This document shows positions 46,687 to 59,992 of a stretch of 64,000 nucleotides of DNA, piece after piece. Both the position numbers and the translations under genes were made by a program. Numbering within the stretch: the stretch's first letter is position 1; every line of letters begins with the position of its first letter. The stretch covers positions 310,001-374,000 of the forward strand of contig MU405215.1 of assembly GCA_022836615.1 (NCBI GenBank), read 5' to 3'. Source of the DNA: Annulohypoxylon bovei var. microspora (taxonomy: Eukaryota > Ascomycota > Sordariomycetes > Xylariales > Hypoxylaceae). The notes below the pieces were generated by a model that saw only the letters and a list, made by a program, of their open reading frames with translations, made no database searches and was not told the origin of the DNA.

Positions 46687-47254
46687 TATATGCTGTGCTA
46701 TATAGGACTTACAAACCGACTCGCCAATGAAAAGGAGGCACTCTCCAACAATAGGATGAGTATAGGTATGAGAAGAAAACGAGAAAGGCAAACACAAATA
46801 CAAATTCACGAAGAGAAGGAAACTGGGTAACTAGATGAACTAACATCAAAACAGATGTTGGACCTACATGTCCGATGACAGAGACGTGCATCTCCGGCAT
46901 CAAGTTGCTCGAGAGTAACCTACCAATAGATCCGATAGATTGGATATGGGGATGCTGACTACAGCCAAGATAGCCACGGCTCTCATTGGGTATACCGATA
47001 CGTACGAAGTCGAGATAGTCTAGATAAAGGACGGGTAGCTACCAACAGCCCGCCTAGCGTGAATTACCCACGAGCTCGAGAATACGGTCCGCAGTTCTGT
47101 TCCAACAGTAGATAGTGGCTCATCGTAGTGAATATCTCTACAGTCGAGCCGGGGTATATTCCTCCACGTTAGATTTAGTAGGTAGATACTAGGTAGGTAT
47201 TTTATAGATATAGGTCAGAGGATGGAGTTTGTCCAACTTCAAGTTGGCTTCGGG

Positions 47255-47342
47255 TGATAAAGGGGAATGTTCGATAAGGTAAAATGACCAGCTAGCCAAT
47301 CAGAAGAGCTCTAATTTGTTAGCGAAGCACAGCGCCGCGGAG
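47255..47342. promoter_or_regulatory. putative nitrate-response element: two GATA, CCAAT and NirA-type sites
   Basis: Within 88 bp: TGATAA (47255-47260), CGATAA (47272-47277), CCAAT (47296-47300) and CCGCGGAG (47335-47342), whose complement CTCCGCGG fits the NirA consensus CTCCGHGG. AreA, NirA and the CCAAT-binding complex are known to act together on nitrate assimilation genes. The group lies about 630-715 bp upstream of niiA. Confidence 0.5.
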
Positions 47343-48359
47343 AAAGATGGTAAGCTTCAATTCGTCTTACCTACTAGCTTCCCTCTTATTATTTAATGCT
47401 GCTACCCACTGCTAAGAAACTAACATCTCCGGATTGATTTTTACACCTATTTTTTTTATAATAGATCTTGCAATCCTTGGCGAGCTATATATGAATGAAG
47501 ATACCCGCTGAACCCACGGACGATATTCGGCATTCGTTTTTGCTTCTCCTCGGAATTCTTATAACGCCCATCACTCGTCCGAAGATCCTGCTCCCCAAGC
47601 AGGTAAGATTGTTAGAGTGTTAATATGTGTTATAAGTAAGCTAGTCACCCAGCAACATTCGGCCAGGCTTCTTAGGACTTCAAAAGACCCCCAAAGTCTT
47701 CTATGTTACACAAGAAAAGTCATATGAGATGAAGACCAAGGAGAACCGCCACCACTCAGTCTCTTCGTGGCTGTAGTCGATTCGTATCCTATATTAAATA
47801 TCCCTCATGAGGTATTTCTTCGGCCCGTGGCTGCGGCTATCCGGCATATCGACTGTAGCGTGGACGAGCACGGGATGTATCCGAGCTGAAATAGGGGCGT
47901 TTCTCCCATTCTACGACCCCTGACGCCTCCCGCCGTATCCTCAGCTTTCGCCACGTTCAAAAGGACTCTGCGTCTACGTGTCTAACTAACAATGTCCACG
48001 AGTTTCAATGTGTACCTAGGGTACCTAGCCCATAGATCCCTACATCGTTTTTTGCATTTTTGCTATAGACGTCTGACTCTTGGCTATTCTCGTCTCCTTT
48101 TTTTCGTTGGAAATAAGGAAACATGTTACCACACCGCTATCCTAACCTTGTACCTGGCCATGTACTCCTATGGCTGACAACCGTAGCGACCGCACCTCCA
48201 TCATATCCTAGCTCTTACATACTAACAAACTTGCTCACGAACTCATAACCTCGCCCAAGAAGCTCGAGGAGAAAGCCATCTTGTCGTCCCGGGCGGCAAG
48301 CGCACGCCGAGGACCGAGCCACCACCGACTCACAAGACAGGCCTCCCCCTCCCCTGGCC

Positions 48360-48953
48360 CTATCCGAACTTCGCGCCCCCAACGACCTTCTCAGCGCCCT
48401 CGACGCCGGAGAGCCAAGCGACGCGGTCCTCGACGAACTGCTCGACGCGCGGCTTCAGCTTGGTCTCGACGAGGTTGAAGTCGTCGACGGTGCCGAGGCG
48501 CATGATGCTGACGCCGGGCCAGCGCGCGGCCGTGCGGTACATCAGCGACCCGCACGTGCCGCAGAAGTGGTTCGTCATCCGGTGGCCCGACGCGATCGTC
48601 TTGGACTGCCCGTACTCCTTGAGGGCCTCGCGCCCCCGCACGTGCGTCAGGTGCGTGTCCGCGACGATGAAGTTCGACGCGAACATCGAGGCTGTGATCT
48701 TGTGGCAGTCCGTGCAGTTGCATACGAAGCTGTCGATTAGGCCGGGCTTTTGGAGAGGCTGGGGCGGGATGGGTTAGTATGGGTGTAGAATGGGGTAGGG
48801 GATATAGGTGAGTTTTATGAGTGAACTTACGAAGGATAGCTGGACGGCACCACAGAAACATGTCGCTGTCGCTTCGGTCTCCGTGGACCAGCCGTCGCTG
48901 GCGCCGCCGGCGAGAGGGATGTACGGCTTAGACTTGTCGGAGGTAGAGGTCAT
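48360..48953 (-). CDS. GFA-domain (CENP-V/glutathione-dependent formaldehyde-activating enzyme-like) protein
   Basis: Two exons on the minus strand, 48953-48831 and 48758-48360, join in phase 0 to 173 aa. Zinc-ligand motifs typical of the GFA fold are present: CFCG (about residues 32-35), CNCTDCHK (about 53-60) and CGTCGSLMYR. The family includes carbon-sulfur lyases and proteins first described as glutathione-dependent formaldehyde-activating enzymes. Many fungal members are uncharacterised. It is probably a cytosolic zinc enzyme acting on a thiol adduct. The coding part of exon 2 is very GC-rich. Confidence 0.85.
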
Positions 48954-51900
48954 GGTTGTTATAGTTCAGAACTAACCCAGTAATGAATAGTTAAGTATAT
49001 TTGAGACTGTTGGCGATGTGTGAGAGAATGCGATGAAGATGAAATTTGTGTCCCTTGTTGGCCGTCCGGTTTCTTCTTTATATAGACATTCCTCGAGTCT
49101 TGGAAGAGCCAATTGACCACGGCCCAAGGTGAGTTTCTATGATATCTCCGTGTGAAACCATTGTCTACCTAGGTACCTACCTTCCTTTCCTCGGTTCTTC
49201 GCTGACCGATTCCCATTATTCAGCATGGACTCGGGTTTAACGCCCACCTGCATGTTATTATGACGCGGGGTATCTCGACAGAGAGAAACAATTGGGCTTG
49301 AGGCTATCTATGTATCAAAATTAACCTGATCTGCGGCTCCGATTACCTAGATAGGCATATGGTGAAGCTTACCGTGCAGCTTCTTATAATTCGGATGTTA
49401 AGGCTATGAGGCTAAGGAAAGAATCTGCACAGAAGATTTACATATCACGGATAGACCCGCAACCCCGGATTTCCCGTTCTGGGTAATGGTGCTGGTGTTG
49501 CTGCATAGATGACTAAGGTCGGAGTTTGCATATCTGCATCTTGGCCTCATATCTGAATCCCGGTAATTGCAATAAGGTTACGAATGTTTATCCGGAACTC
49601 TATTGTATGTAAGTGTTATTCTTTCGTGCTTCTAGAACGATGCTACGTCATGTACGCACATGTATGGATTATGTCGGTAGATTTATGTTGATTGAGTGCA
49701 GGTGACGTTTTAGCTTGCTACGTCACTAAGACATAAGAATATCACCATCCCACTCTAGGTTTTCATGGACGCTTCTATTACATAACAGTCTTATACATTG
49801 ATCCTATTCTTTTTATCTCGCCTTACATTGATAGGCAAAATACTTATTCATTACGTTAAAATATAATCAAAGATATTGACTGCCTGTAGCATAAAAAGGA
49901 AGGGGACTTATGTCTCAAAGTCCGTGGGTAACCGACTCGATATATCGTTCATCTCCGAACTACGAGCTACCATATTCAACCTTACAAATCGAAGTGTAAC
50001 TGTTATACGAATATGAATCTCACGATAAAAATCTTCTAATAGTGTGATTAAGATATACCTGCTACTTAAATATGCTAGTGAGTATGTCGTGCTAGACTCC
50101 ACGGCTAGTTCACTCTAGCGCTGTCGATGTTCATCTCATATTATTAGCTTGCGGGTGCCCCCTTTCCTTTACCGCCCTAGACCGAACTGTCAAAGGTCCT
50201 ACACCGAGACCTGCTCTGCCAATGGTATACCATGATCATGATAGTTTCACGTACGAGGTTGGAAAAGGTAGCAGAGGGATGGAATTTTGAGTAACTAAGT
50301 GAGGATCATTAATGATCATTAACAATTAGAATACTGCCTAGCTCGTTGAAACGCCGATAAACGAAGTATGGTTCAACAGTTCGTCTCTCGATCGGTTGAG
50401 AATAGTCCCTTACGTCTTGGTTCCAGCCATATCGCAACTATGCACCCGTTCGAGCAAGCCAGTGGTCCCATATGAGCAGCTACTGGAGCTGTTACTGGGA
50501 TGTGAAGGGAGACCGGCCCGTATTAGCGGGCTAGCCATGACCTCGATTACTCGTCCTATTCGAACTTCTGGGCTCCATAAGGCCTATAGAGCTGAATCAA
50601 AAATTGCTTCGCAATGTTGACTTTCGTTCGGTGCCGTTAGTGATAATGACTAGTCGACTACATACATAGTAGGTATGTTTGATCTCGGGAACGCTATTGG
50701 TTGGTCGAAGCTGTTCTAGCTCTAAGTAGGGCGAAGCTTGAACCCGACTACCTACTTAGATACGTGCGTAGAAATCCCCGTGGTAAGTGTTTACTGGAAC
50801 GTAGATCGGAGGCGCCGTGTCACTTCCATGGTTGTCGTCGTGCAGATTATTTCCGGCAACCACCTATGCGAAGAAACGGAGAAGCTCGGTGATATTCTTA
50901 GATTTTCATCTCACGTATATTCATTTTCCTATACTTAGCAGTCTTAGCTCTTCGGCTCGGTATACGTTACGTGTCGGTGGGTGTCCTGAAGAATGCGAGA
51001 TGGGTTGCTATAAAGTAAAATCTGAATCAGGGGGGAAAGATGACAGCATCTTATAGGATCGCTGCCTGTTACCTCTACGTCGGCGGTACGGCATGGCCGA
51101 GAACAGGAGCTACAAGGCCGACGAGTTATATGTGGCGGCCAACACTTCACGGCGTTCCCCGCTGCTTCGCCGGCGCAGGCTGACGGGATGCCGTATGTAA
51201 TACAGCAACACATTCTAGAAAAACTACTTAATGCAGCTCATTGGCCAATGATCGTGGAACCATGCCATACCCCAAATTCGCTGGGCTGGACTAAAATTAA
51301 CAAACCCAATTCACTCGACAGGAGGACTCTGTCGTGAAATTGCTTAGCTCAGGATATGTCGGATAGAAATGTCGAACATTAGGGCCGATCGAAACTAACC
51401 AATTCAACATAGATGTTGAATGGCTCGGTGACGTTCTTAGATTTGGAGAAGACTTTAGAAGACACAAATAACCGCGGAATAATCGGAATGGTTTCTTTGT
51501 TAGATGGTACATAAGAACGCGGAATTAGTTATTAGAAAAAGAAAGGAATAGTCCTAATTGGGTACCAACTTAGATATAAGCTAAACAAAAAGACAAAGAG
51601 AAGGTATTGCAAAACTAGGAACGCAAGGTACTAGAGACAAAGCAGGTTATTTACGACGGCATAAACAATCGAATAAAATTCAATACGAGTTTATATTCAA
51701 TGTTGAGATTATGTGATCCTAGTATTTGATAATGACAGAGAGGTTGGCGATAACGAGCTTCCATGTTATGTACTTTAGGTACTTCAGGTGCTTGAAGGTA
51801 GGGGTGGCAGATGGTTGGGATGGATAGGGGGGGGACAGAATAGCGTGGTAGCGTGGCAAGCAAGGAAGGCAACAAGCCACAAAGCGTGGAAATGTACGGG

Positions 51901-52888
51901 CTGAAACACGGATCGATACTAGAACTTTACTTAGTTGGGTTAGACCTGACGCATGTCTGTGCTATATTACACACTAATAGGCTCTATATCTTAGGTATCT
52001 TGGGTATCTTGGTGGGTCGAGAGAAGAGGGAAGGAAAGCCACAGACGGTCCAGCTCACGCGGCAACTACTGCTTAACTGCTTAATGCACATGGGAACTCC
52101 GCAGCTGAGCCAGCGACGATCCTCTCATGTTATCTTGAATCCCTACATCTAATAGGTCCATAAAAACTTAAGTCCACTAAGTACCCTTTTTACAGGTCTA
52201 GTGCTTGTACACACCAACTGTAATCTCCTCATTAAACCTCGCAATACGGCACAGTGTAGTACCTTTACTATACTTATCTAGGCCTACCTAGGTACTCTCA
52301 CCCGTACTAAAGGTGGTGTTGCAATTGGCAGTTGCAGAGTTGCCCAGGTGGGAGTTACGTGCCTAAGCAGCTAAGGTACCTACATCGATACCTGCACAAT
52401 TGGACCACTTGCAGTTTGCTGTTCAACTCTGTCTCTTCTCTAAACTTACTCATTCTCTCTTATCCATTATCCGTCTCCTCGCCTCTCAAGATACCTATGG
52501 CCATTACATATATGTATACGTATACATATTGAACCACCAACTCCCAGTTGAGGCGCTCGAATTAATTTTCCTTACCTTCCATATCTTACCTATCCATGGT
52601 AGTAATAACTGCGTACTTAAGTCGATCATCAGGCTGAGAATAATAGACACGGTACCCTGGGACATCTCAGAGCGGAAGTGGAAGTGGATAGTGGATCATT
52701 TCTGACCTCCTGACATCCCCAAAATCCTCCCTATCATCATTTTTATCTTTTTGCGCTTAATAACTACTCTATCTTTTCTTGGTCTTTTCCAATCGCCCAA
52801 TCGTTAAATCCTCATTAGTTCAGCGTCTTTACGCTGCTGAGCACCATTTAGAATTGCCGAAACTGGATCCCCAGATCTATAATTCCCC
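48954..52888. other. gene-poor region of about 3.9 kb
   Basis: 5' flank of the GFA gene and promoter side of the STK32-type kinase. AT-rich, with TACCTAGGTA at 49166-49175 and 52285-52294. Short ORFs only, none convincing. Confidence 0.5.
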
Positions 52889-54931
52889 ATGGGCAACAGC
52901 CAAGGCAAGCCCGTTGATCTCAACGGCGAAGGTATGTTTCTCTATTCTGTTTGCTAAAAGGAGGTTGGAATTACACGCGATGTCTTGGATGTGCTGCTAT
53001 TACCGTCAACAACTTCACTTGGCTAACGAATTACCATTTTCTATTGCTTTACAGTAAACCTCAACCATTTCCGATTGTTGCGAGTCGTCGGCCGAGGTGC
53101 TTTCGGTAAAGTACGAATAGTCGAGAGAAAAGACACGGGACTATCGTTTGCCTTGAAATACATTCGCAAAGATGAGGGTATGTCGATTCCCCAAACAAAT
53201 ACGAACATACCATACTGTTATATGAGGAATTTTGGAAGTTAACTTCGTTCTGTCTCCGCAGTTGTACGGTCCGAGAGCGTTCGAAATATTATACGAGAAC
53301 GACGCATGCTCGAACATGTGAACCACCCATTTATCTGTAACTTGCGATACAGCTTCCAAGATATCGAGTATATGTATGCACCAATTACCAGTTGCGGCAG
53401 AAAAGCGAGCTATCTAATACGGCTTAAACTAGGTACCTTGTGGTCGACTTGATGAGCGGAGGCGATTTACGTTTCCACATTTCGAGAAAGACCTTCACCG
53501 AAGACGCTGTGCGGTTCTGGATAGCTGAACTGGGTTGTGCCCTCAGGTACATACATGGACAAGGCATAATACATCGAGACGTCAAGCCGGACAACGTATT
53601 ACTAGATGCTGACGGACATGTTCATTTGACCGATTTCGTAAGACGCCGAACGTTCTCTACATCATTCCAACGACTAACTTAATGTCATCTAGAACGTTGC
53701 GTCAGATGTGGTGCCTGGAAAGCTTCTCACTAGTAAATCAGGAACTCTTGCCTACCTCGCTCCCGAAGTCTATGCAGGCAAGGGCTACGACATAAGAGCC
53801 GATTGGTGGTCCCTAGGAGTGCTATTCTATGAATGCATATACAACAAGGTAACAAAACAGCCCATTATGGAGATGAAACTTGCTAGTCAGCATAGCGCTT
53901 ACCAGCATAATAGCGGCCTTTCGAGGGCAATTCGGAATCCACATTGACGAACGTCATCCTCGCTGCGAACCCGAAGTTTCCAGTTACCCAACCTCCAGTC
54001 TCACTGCCGTGTCTATACGCTATCGGTTCTGCTTTAACCCCGAACACTGACAAGAGGCTTGGTCATACCTGGCAAAGCTTCATAAACGAACCCTTCTTCC
54101 AAGCCATTGACTTTGAAGCGCTGGAACGAAAGGAGTTGGAACCAGTCTTTGTTCCATCGGCGGACAAGACGAATTTCGATGCTACCTACGATCTTGAAGA
54201 GTTATTACTAGAAGAAGCGCCGTTGGAGGCTAGGGCGCGGAGACAAAAACCTAGAGAGAGGCTAAAGGATGATGCCACGGAAAAGGAGATTCGAGAGGAG
54301 GAACTATATCGCACCATCGAGCGAGATTTCCAACCCTTCGACTATACTGTGGCAGCCTACAAGAAGTGAGTGTCTTGACTATTTAGCTATCGTATATACT
54401 GACTTCTGTAGGATTACGGGATTGAAAGAAGGTTCAGGCGACCATGAGACCGCGCCCGGTCCATCCCACGAAGAGCCACAGGCTATTAGCACCAACGAAG
54501 CCAAACCGGCCCCGACCAATAATGGGGTTCTACAGCCAGCGTATCAGCCTACACCCGCACCGGACGCATCGCAGGCAAATAAAAACTTTTCAAACAACAG
54601 TCGTGCACCCAAGGCCCCACCGCGAGCGCCACCACCACTACCCTCGTATCATCGCACGTATACTAAGAGCATGTCTGGTTCATCAGGTATACAAGTCAAG
54701 TCCCCAACTGGTGGAATATCAGTGACACTTGAGGACACGGGTAGCTGGTCAGATTTGGCGCGTAGAGATGCTACGTTGCCAGCCGATGCCAACGCTATAA
54801 ATGACGACAAGACTACTAGTGGAGGTGGCGGTGTCTTCGGACTTTTTGGCAGGAAGAAAAGGGGTCATAGTCCGAAGCCAAAAGAGAGAGGTGTGTTGGG
54901 CAAAGAAGGAGCACGACAGGTTGTCGGTTGA
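52889..54931 (+). CDS. STK32/YANK-type serine/threonine kinase
   Basis: Seven exons (52889-52931, 53055-53177, 53262-53373, 53433-53637, 53693-53848, 53914-54365, 54412-54931) give 536 aa. The N-terminus MGNSQGK fits an N-myristoylation signal. The kinase domain has GRGAFG (27-32), FALK (K49), HRDVKPDN (D142) and TDFN (160-162). It also has SGTLAYLAPEV and the AGC-like tail FEALERKELEPVFVPS. DFN in place of DFG is characteristic of the YANK/STK32 branch of AGC kinases, not damage. The C-terminal 170 residues are Pro/Ser-rich and end in a basic-glycine stretch. Membrane anchoring is likely. Targets in fungi are largely unknown. Confidence 0.92.
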
Positions 54932-57900
54932 TTTTTTCGGCCCCAGATATAATTATTTCGACGTCTTTTTGGGCATTGGAAACCATTTCACGAGAGTTTC
55001 GTGGACTTATCCGCATATTATACCCCCATCCACCAGAGAAATCCCCTACAGCGTTCACGAGCCAAAGCTGAAGCCCAGTGGCTTTTAAGCTACTTCGAAT
55101 CTCCATTATTGGAGAATTAAATTCGACTCATCGATCCGGCGGATTACGATTTTCCATCAGTTTCAAACGAATACGGGCATCCCCGATATCACGAGTGACG
55201 AATATAGCAGCTATTCCCTCTCGTTGAAACTAACATCAGTATCAGCTTCTACAGCAAGTCGATACCACTAACTCGTCTCCCCTTCAACCCACTTATCATT
55301 ACCATCGGCCCCTGGCGAGATATTCAGAGGCCATCTCATTACTTGTATATTCTAGTGTGCAAGTCCCCGTCGTCGGGATTCATTTCGGACCATCCTATCC
55401 GTGGTAGGAATTGAAGTCCGGCATGATGCTGTATCAGAGCTCGGCTTTACTGCTTTGAAGCAAGGGTTAATTAGCAAATTTTGGACCATATACGGCTCAC
55501 AGTACCCGCTGTTAATACCAGTTCGCGGGGCAGGCGAGATGAGACAGGAGATGGGTCCATATTGGGTAACAGAGGGCGTATAGACACTGTTACTACAGTC
55601 GGTATGTTTTATAGTGAGAGAATGGGCTGGTTTAGGCTAGCACGCTCCGTACGGTAGAGAGAGAGCATACAATATACATAACACTACTTTCCATCAAAAT
55701 ATCTAGGTAGTGAATTATGGCTTTTCTTTTAGTATATGAAGGTGATTTTATGTTTACTCTTTCTAAGTATTAGTGATGTCACCACTCTATTGTCTGAATA
55801 CCAGATTTAGGGGTAAGATGTAGTTTAATAGTTGAGCTGTGTATACCGGAGACTACACTTCTCTACTCCTAGGGACGCATTGTCCTCCAGAATACCCGTG
55901 CAGGATACTTATTAAAGCGTCCCAGATTTTAGCTAGGCAGTCACAAAATAACTCTTGAAGAGGCAATATCACGTTTCTAGCGGCAAGGAGAAGGCATTTT
56001 ATCACGCGAGTATTAAGGCCCTCCTTGTTGAAAGACCTATTGGTGTTCATTTAGACCTCAATATTATAGTCTAGGTTGCCTATATGACAGGAGCCATGAA
56101 TCTTACCTACCTACCTAGGTAGGCACCTAGGATGAGGTAATTAATGGCAGCTGTCGAATTACGGCCATCTAAGCATTCGATATTCTCCAAACCAACAGAA
56201 CATAATCCCACGGGGAACCCCATGAGCTTCCATGGTCCCCGAAAGGCGTCTCGGGTCCGAGGTATTCACCTCACTTGTCTCCTTGCTTCAGTATCTAATA
56301 CAATGCCAAGGGTCCACGTAATCTTCTCTCGCTCAATCTATACCTGAGTTGCCATATTCTTCTTTAAGTGTAGATACTTCATTGACTTTACGCAGTACGA
56401 GTTTTGCGATATTATTATGAGCGTGGCGTCTAGCTTAATCTCTTTCGTACACTTCTTATATAAGAAGCAGGGTGCCAAGTGAGCTGAACCATCTTCGATG
56501 ACGAGAAAGGTTAGTGGCTCCAAAATCAAGTCGAAGATTCGTTAAACCCGCTTGGAAACTTGGGACTAGACTGTTACGGATATAATCCTAAAGAAAGCAG
56601 CCGACTTAGAAAGGGTGTCTTATTGATGTTGGTGGCTATATCATTATCAATAACTATACCACCTAGTTAGGTGTCTAGTATTTAACAATAGTTTATTGGA
56701 AGACCCAGAGTCTTGCTCTCACCTGCACATCGAGGCAGGGGATACCACTTTGGGTGGTAATCGCCTGAAGTCTAATGTTCCGATGTTGGTTAGGTATTTT
56801 CATAAATGCTAAGTAGGTAATTAAGCTAGGTGTATTTTATTTCTGCCTCCTTTACACGGTCGACTTGTGTGGCCGTACGTCTTCATATGCCCTCAGATCA
56901 TTAGCTGGGAACTTGTTGACACCCTTATTCTCATATCAAATGAATACCTACCCAAATTGTTCTCCATGGGCATCGACCGAACGCTTCCAAGTACACACAC
57001 AAACTATTTCGACGCCCCTATTCGAAACGGGAGCTACATGCTTAGACGGTCTGCATACCTACCTAGGTAAGGGGGGCCTAAAGGACCGCAACCTACTACT
57101 CCCAAAGAATACCTACTGAACTATCCCGAGTAAAAGATAGAAAAAACCGCAGCTCCTAGAGCCCTGTCCAGTTCAGACCAAATACACAGTCACACAACTC
57201 ACCATCAAAGCAATATTTCACAGTTCTTATGGCTAATCGACGACTTTCAATTGAGTATGTATGTCAGAGTCCTATGTAAAGAGAGACAAGACAGACGCTA
57301 CGTCACCCCGAACCGAAAGTCCCCTTCCCATCCCTCCCCTTTCTTTTCCTCGTCTTTTTTCGTTCGCCTCTGGGAAGACTCAGTCTAGCTCACTCGCCAT
57401 TATCTCGATCGATCGATTCGACATAACAGCCGTACCAGCCGGATAGGCTGCTAGCAACCTCGGAAGGTAGGCATGGTGGTAGACAGATCTCCCAGGGCAT
57501 AAAAGTCATCTCAATCATCAACCCTGGTCTCATCTCATCCGTCATTTATTACCTAAGGTAGGTAGGTAGGTATACACCCGATAAGCCCGGCCGCATGACA
57601 AAGCCGCCACCGCCACCGCCGCCTCGATACCCTCCCGGAATCTGCCCACATAAAAGTAGGCGGAGACGCGGTCCAAGGAAAAAGAAAAAGAACTCAGGAA
57701 AAATAACAGAAAGGTAATTTTCTCCTTTACTCTGGTCGTAAATGCAACTCCGTTTCCCATGAATGGTTCGACGACATAAGAGATGGAAGATGACCTAACA
57801 CCCTGGAGATGGGATGGATAGGCTCCTCTTTTCTTGCTCTCCCTTTCTCTCGTCTTGGTCCGCGAGAGGTATCTACCAATACCCAGGCCCCTTTCCGCCT

Positions 57901-58035
57901 TGTGGCATACCTGCCGTCGAAAACAATACAACTCCTTCCGCCGTTACCCAATGAATGGTGGTTGGTGGTGGCACAATAGTAAGTAGGCGGCAGCTTTCTC
58001 TCTATGAGAAGCGAGGAGCCTCCGACTGTCTTCTT
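54932..58035. other. convergent gene-poor region of about 3.1 kb
   Basis: Between the kinase (plus) and AP-1 (minus) stops. TACCTAGGTA occurs at 56112-56121 and 57060-57069, and a TAGG-type run at 57550-57572. The ORF at 57542-57931 (minus) has random-like composition. Confidence 0.5.
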
Positions 58036-59992
58036 TTACATTGAAGCATTCCCGGGATTCGCGGTTATGGACGACGAGCACTTCCGGGCTTCGGATCCCA
58101 GGTACTTGGTCATGACGGCCTTAAAGTCCTGCTCATCAACAACGGCACCGGAGCCGCCGCATTTGGCCTTTTTCTGAAGATCAGAGCAGAGGCCGTCGAG
58201 ATCTAGGTCTCCGGCCTGTACGCGGGGGCAGGCTTGCAATTTCTCCCTGCTCTATGTATTAGCGCCTGTCTCATCATTTACTTAGAAAGGAGAATTCGAC
58301 GTACCATATATTGTTACAAGTCAGCAGCTTTCCGTTACTAGTGAGTAAAGTGTCATCAGACTCCTTGGCGGCGTCGATCGCGGCAATCAGGTTCTTCTTG
58401 GGCGCGTTGGGACTCGGTGCCACATTATACGGAGTTGTGAAGTCGACATCAAAAGCGTCATTGAAGAAACTGTCGTCGAAAGTAGCACTGGCGAGGATGT
58501 TGTCCTGCGGCTCCCGGTAATCACCGAAGAGCTGCGGGTCGAATTGGCCACCGTTTTGCTGCGTCATCCAGTCAATGCTGGAGAAATCCACGTTGCTTAT
58601 GTTGTTGAATTCTAAGGAAATTGTTAGTAGTGTAACACAAAGTCGATAGCGTCAACAGGACTTACGATTCATGGAATCGGTTGTCAACGACGATTGTTCC
58701 TCGCCGATCGTGGTTAGAGTGTCCACAGGTTTGAAGCCCATCGGTGACTGAGTACATGGCTCAGGGGATGTTCCGCAAGAGGAGCTAGGTCCCATATTGG
58801 AGTTTGCCGTCGACGAACAAGGAGATCCCGTGTTTGCCCCATTCATGCTGTTGTGACTGGAATCCAAACTAGTCCTGGACATGTTGGCACCGAAAGTGCT
58901 GTCGTAAGGGGATCCAGAGGATTTTGAAGAATCTTTAGACTGCGCATCGGAGTTCTCCCGACTCTTAGCGGAGTTTGGGCTGGCTTGGTCCTTGGTTTTA
59001 TCTGTGGGACTGTTCTGGCTGTTGGGGCTGTTGCCGGATGATGCAGTGTGGTACAACGATGTCCTAGGGACAGGGTTCGCATAAGACCCCTGAGGACCGG
59101 GAAGGACACCAAATTTGGGGAACTCGAATTGGAAGTTGACGTCGCTTAGGTTTTGAATAGCGGCATTGCCGAACACCGAATTTCGTTGTGCGTTGCTGGT
59201 GCTGGTAGCTGGACGGGGGCTGCTAAGAAGCGTCAACTTCTTTTTATATTCGTTCAGTTCCATCGTCAATTTGTCGATTTGGGCACGTAGTTGACCGTTC
59301 TCGCTGGTCGTCTGTGTAGAGGCCTTCTCAAGCTCTTCTACCTTAGTCTCAAGATCCTTCACATGCTTCTCCTTGCGCTCTCTGAATGCACGCTGAGCAG
59401 CGCGATTCTGAGCCTTCCTCTTCTGTGTATACTGCTGTTAGACATGGAGTTCATCAAGATCGATTGGTTCACTTTTGCGACTCACCGAACTAGGCTCGTT
59501 CATCAGCGGCTTGCGGCCGGGTTTCTTGGGAACCTTTCCTTCACTCTCCCTTCGCTTGCCTCCGCCATCTTCCTCGTCTTCATCCTCGTCGTCGGGATGG
59601 CTTCTCTTGTCAGGACTCTCCTCGTCGGGAGAGCTAGCTTTAGAGTCATCGGTTGGCGAGGTGCCTGGAAGATCTCCGATCATCTTCGCCCCCTGACCAT
59701 CCTGACCGAAATCAAAATCGAAACTAGTATCTGGTCCTAGATCGTAGTCATAGTCCAAGAAGGGACTCTCTTGAATGTCATTGGAAGTACCGGTCGGGGA
59801 GGCCAAGTTGGGATCAGCCTTCTGGGTCTGGACAGGAGACTTAGACAAAGACTCGGGTGAGAGAGACATCGCATTGTTTGAGCCGCTGCTATTGCCACCC
59901 GGCTGGTTTGAAGTAAGAGCGCGGAATAGCAAGTTCTGCTGTTGAGGTGTGAGGATGAAATTGTGTAGAGCGTGAGAGTGAGTCGAGGCCAT
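58036..59992 (-). CDS. yap1: AP-1/YAP1-type bZIP redox regulator
   Basis: Four exons on the minus strand: 59992-59486, 59422-58666, 58611-58305 and 58246-58036, giving 593 aa. The basic region KRKAQNRAAQRAFRERKEKH starts at residue 170 at an exon boundary and has the QNRxAQRxFR signature of the PAP1/YAP1 group. It is followed by a zipper. The n-terminal cysteine-rich domain is SCGTSPEPC (about 384-392). The c-terminal one includes LLTCNNIW, QACPRVQ and CSDLQKKAKC (about 541-550), next to the nuclear export type sequence. In relatives, oxidation joins the two CRDs, hides the export signal and keeps the factor in the nucleus, where it turns on antioxidant genes. All key cysteines are intact. 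Confidence 0.96.

Larger units (their letters stand above)
46628..48359. other. intergenic; nitrite reductase promoter
   Basis: About 1.7 kb between niiA and the 3' end of the GFA gene (both minus). A GATA site lies close to the niiA start and a group of sites lies 0.6-0.7 kb upstream (separate entries). No convincing ORF. Confidence 0.6.

Noticed and set aside
53944..54010. Stop codon or truncation inside the STK32-type kinase
   Set aside because: The stop disappears once the intron 53849-53913 is removed. The joined sequence continues as a normal YANK kinase.
57542..57951. 129-aa and 74-aa minus ORFs upstream of the AP-1 stop
   Set aside because: They overlap each other in different frames and read through CT-rich and TAGG-repeat DNA.
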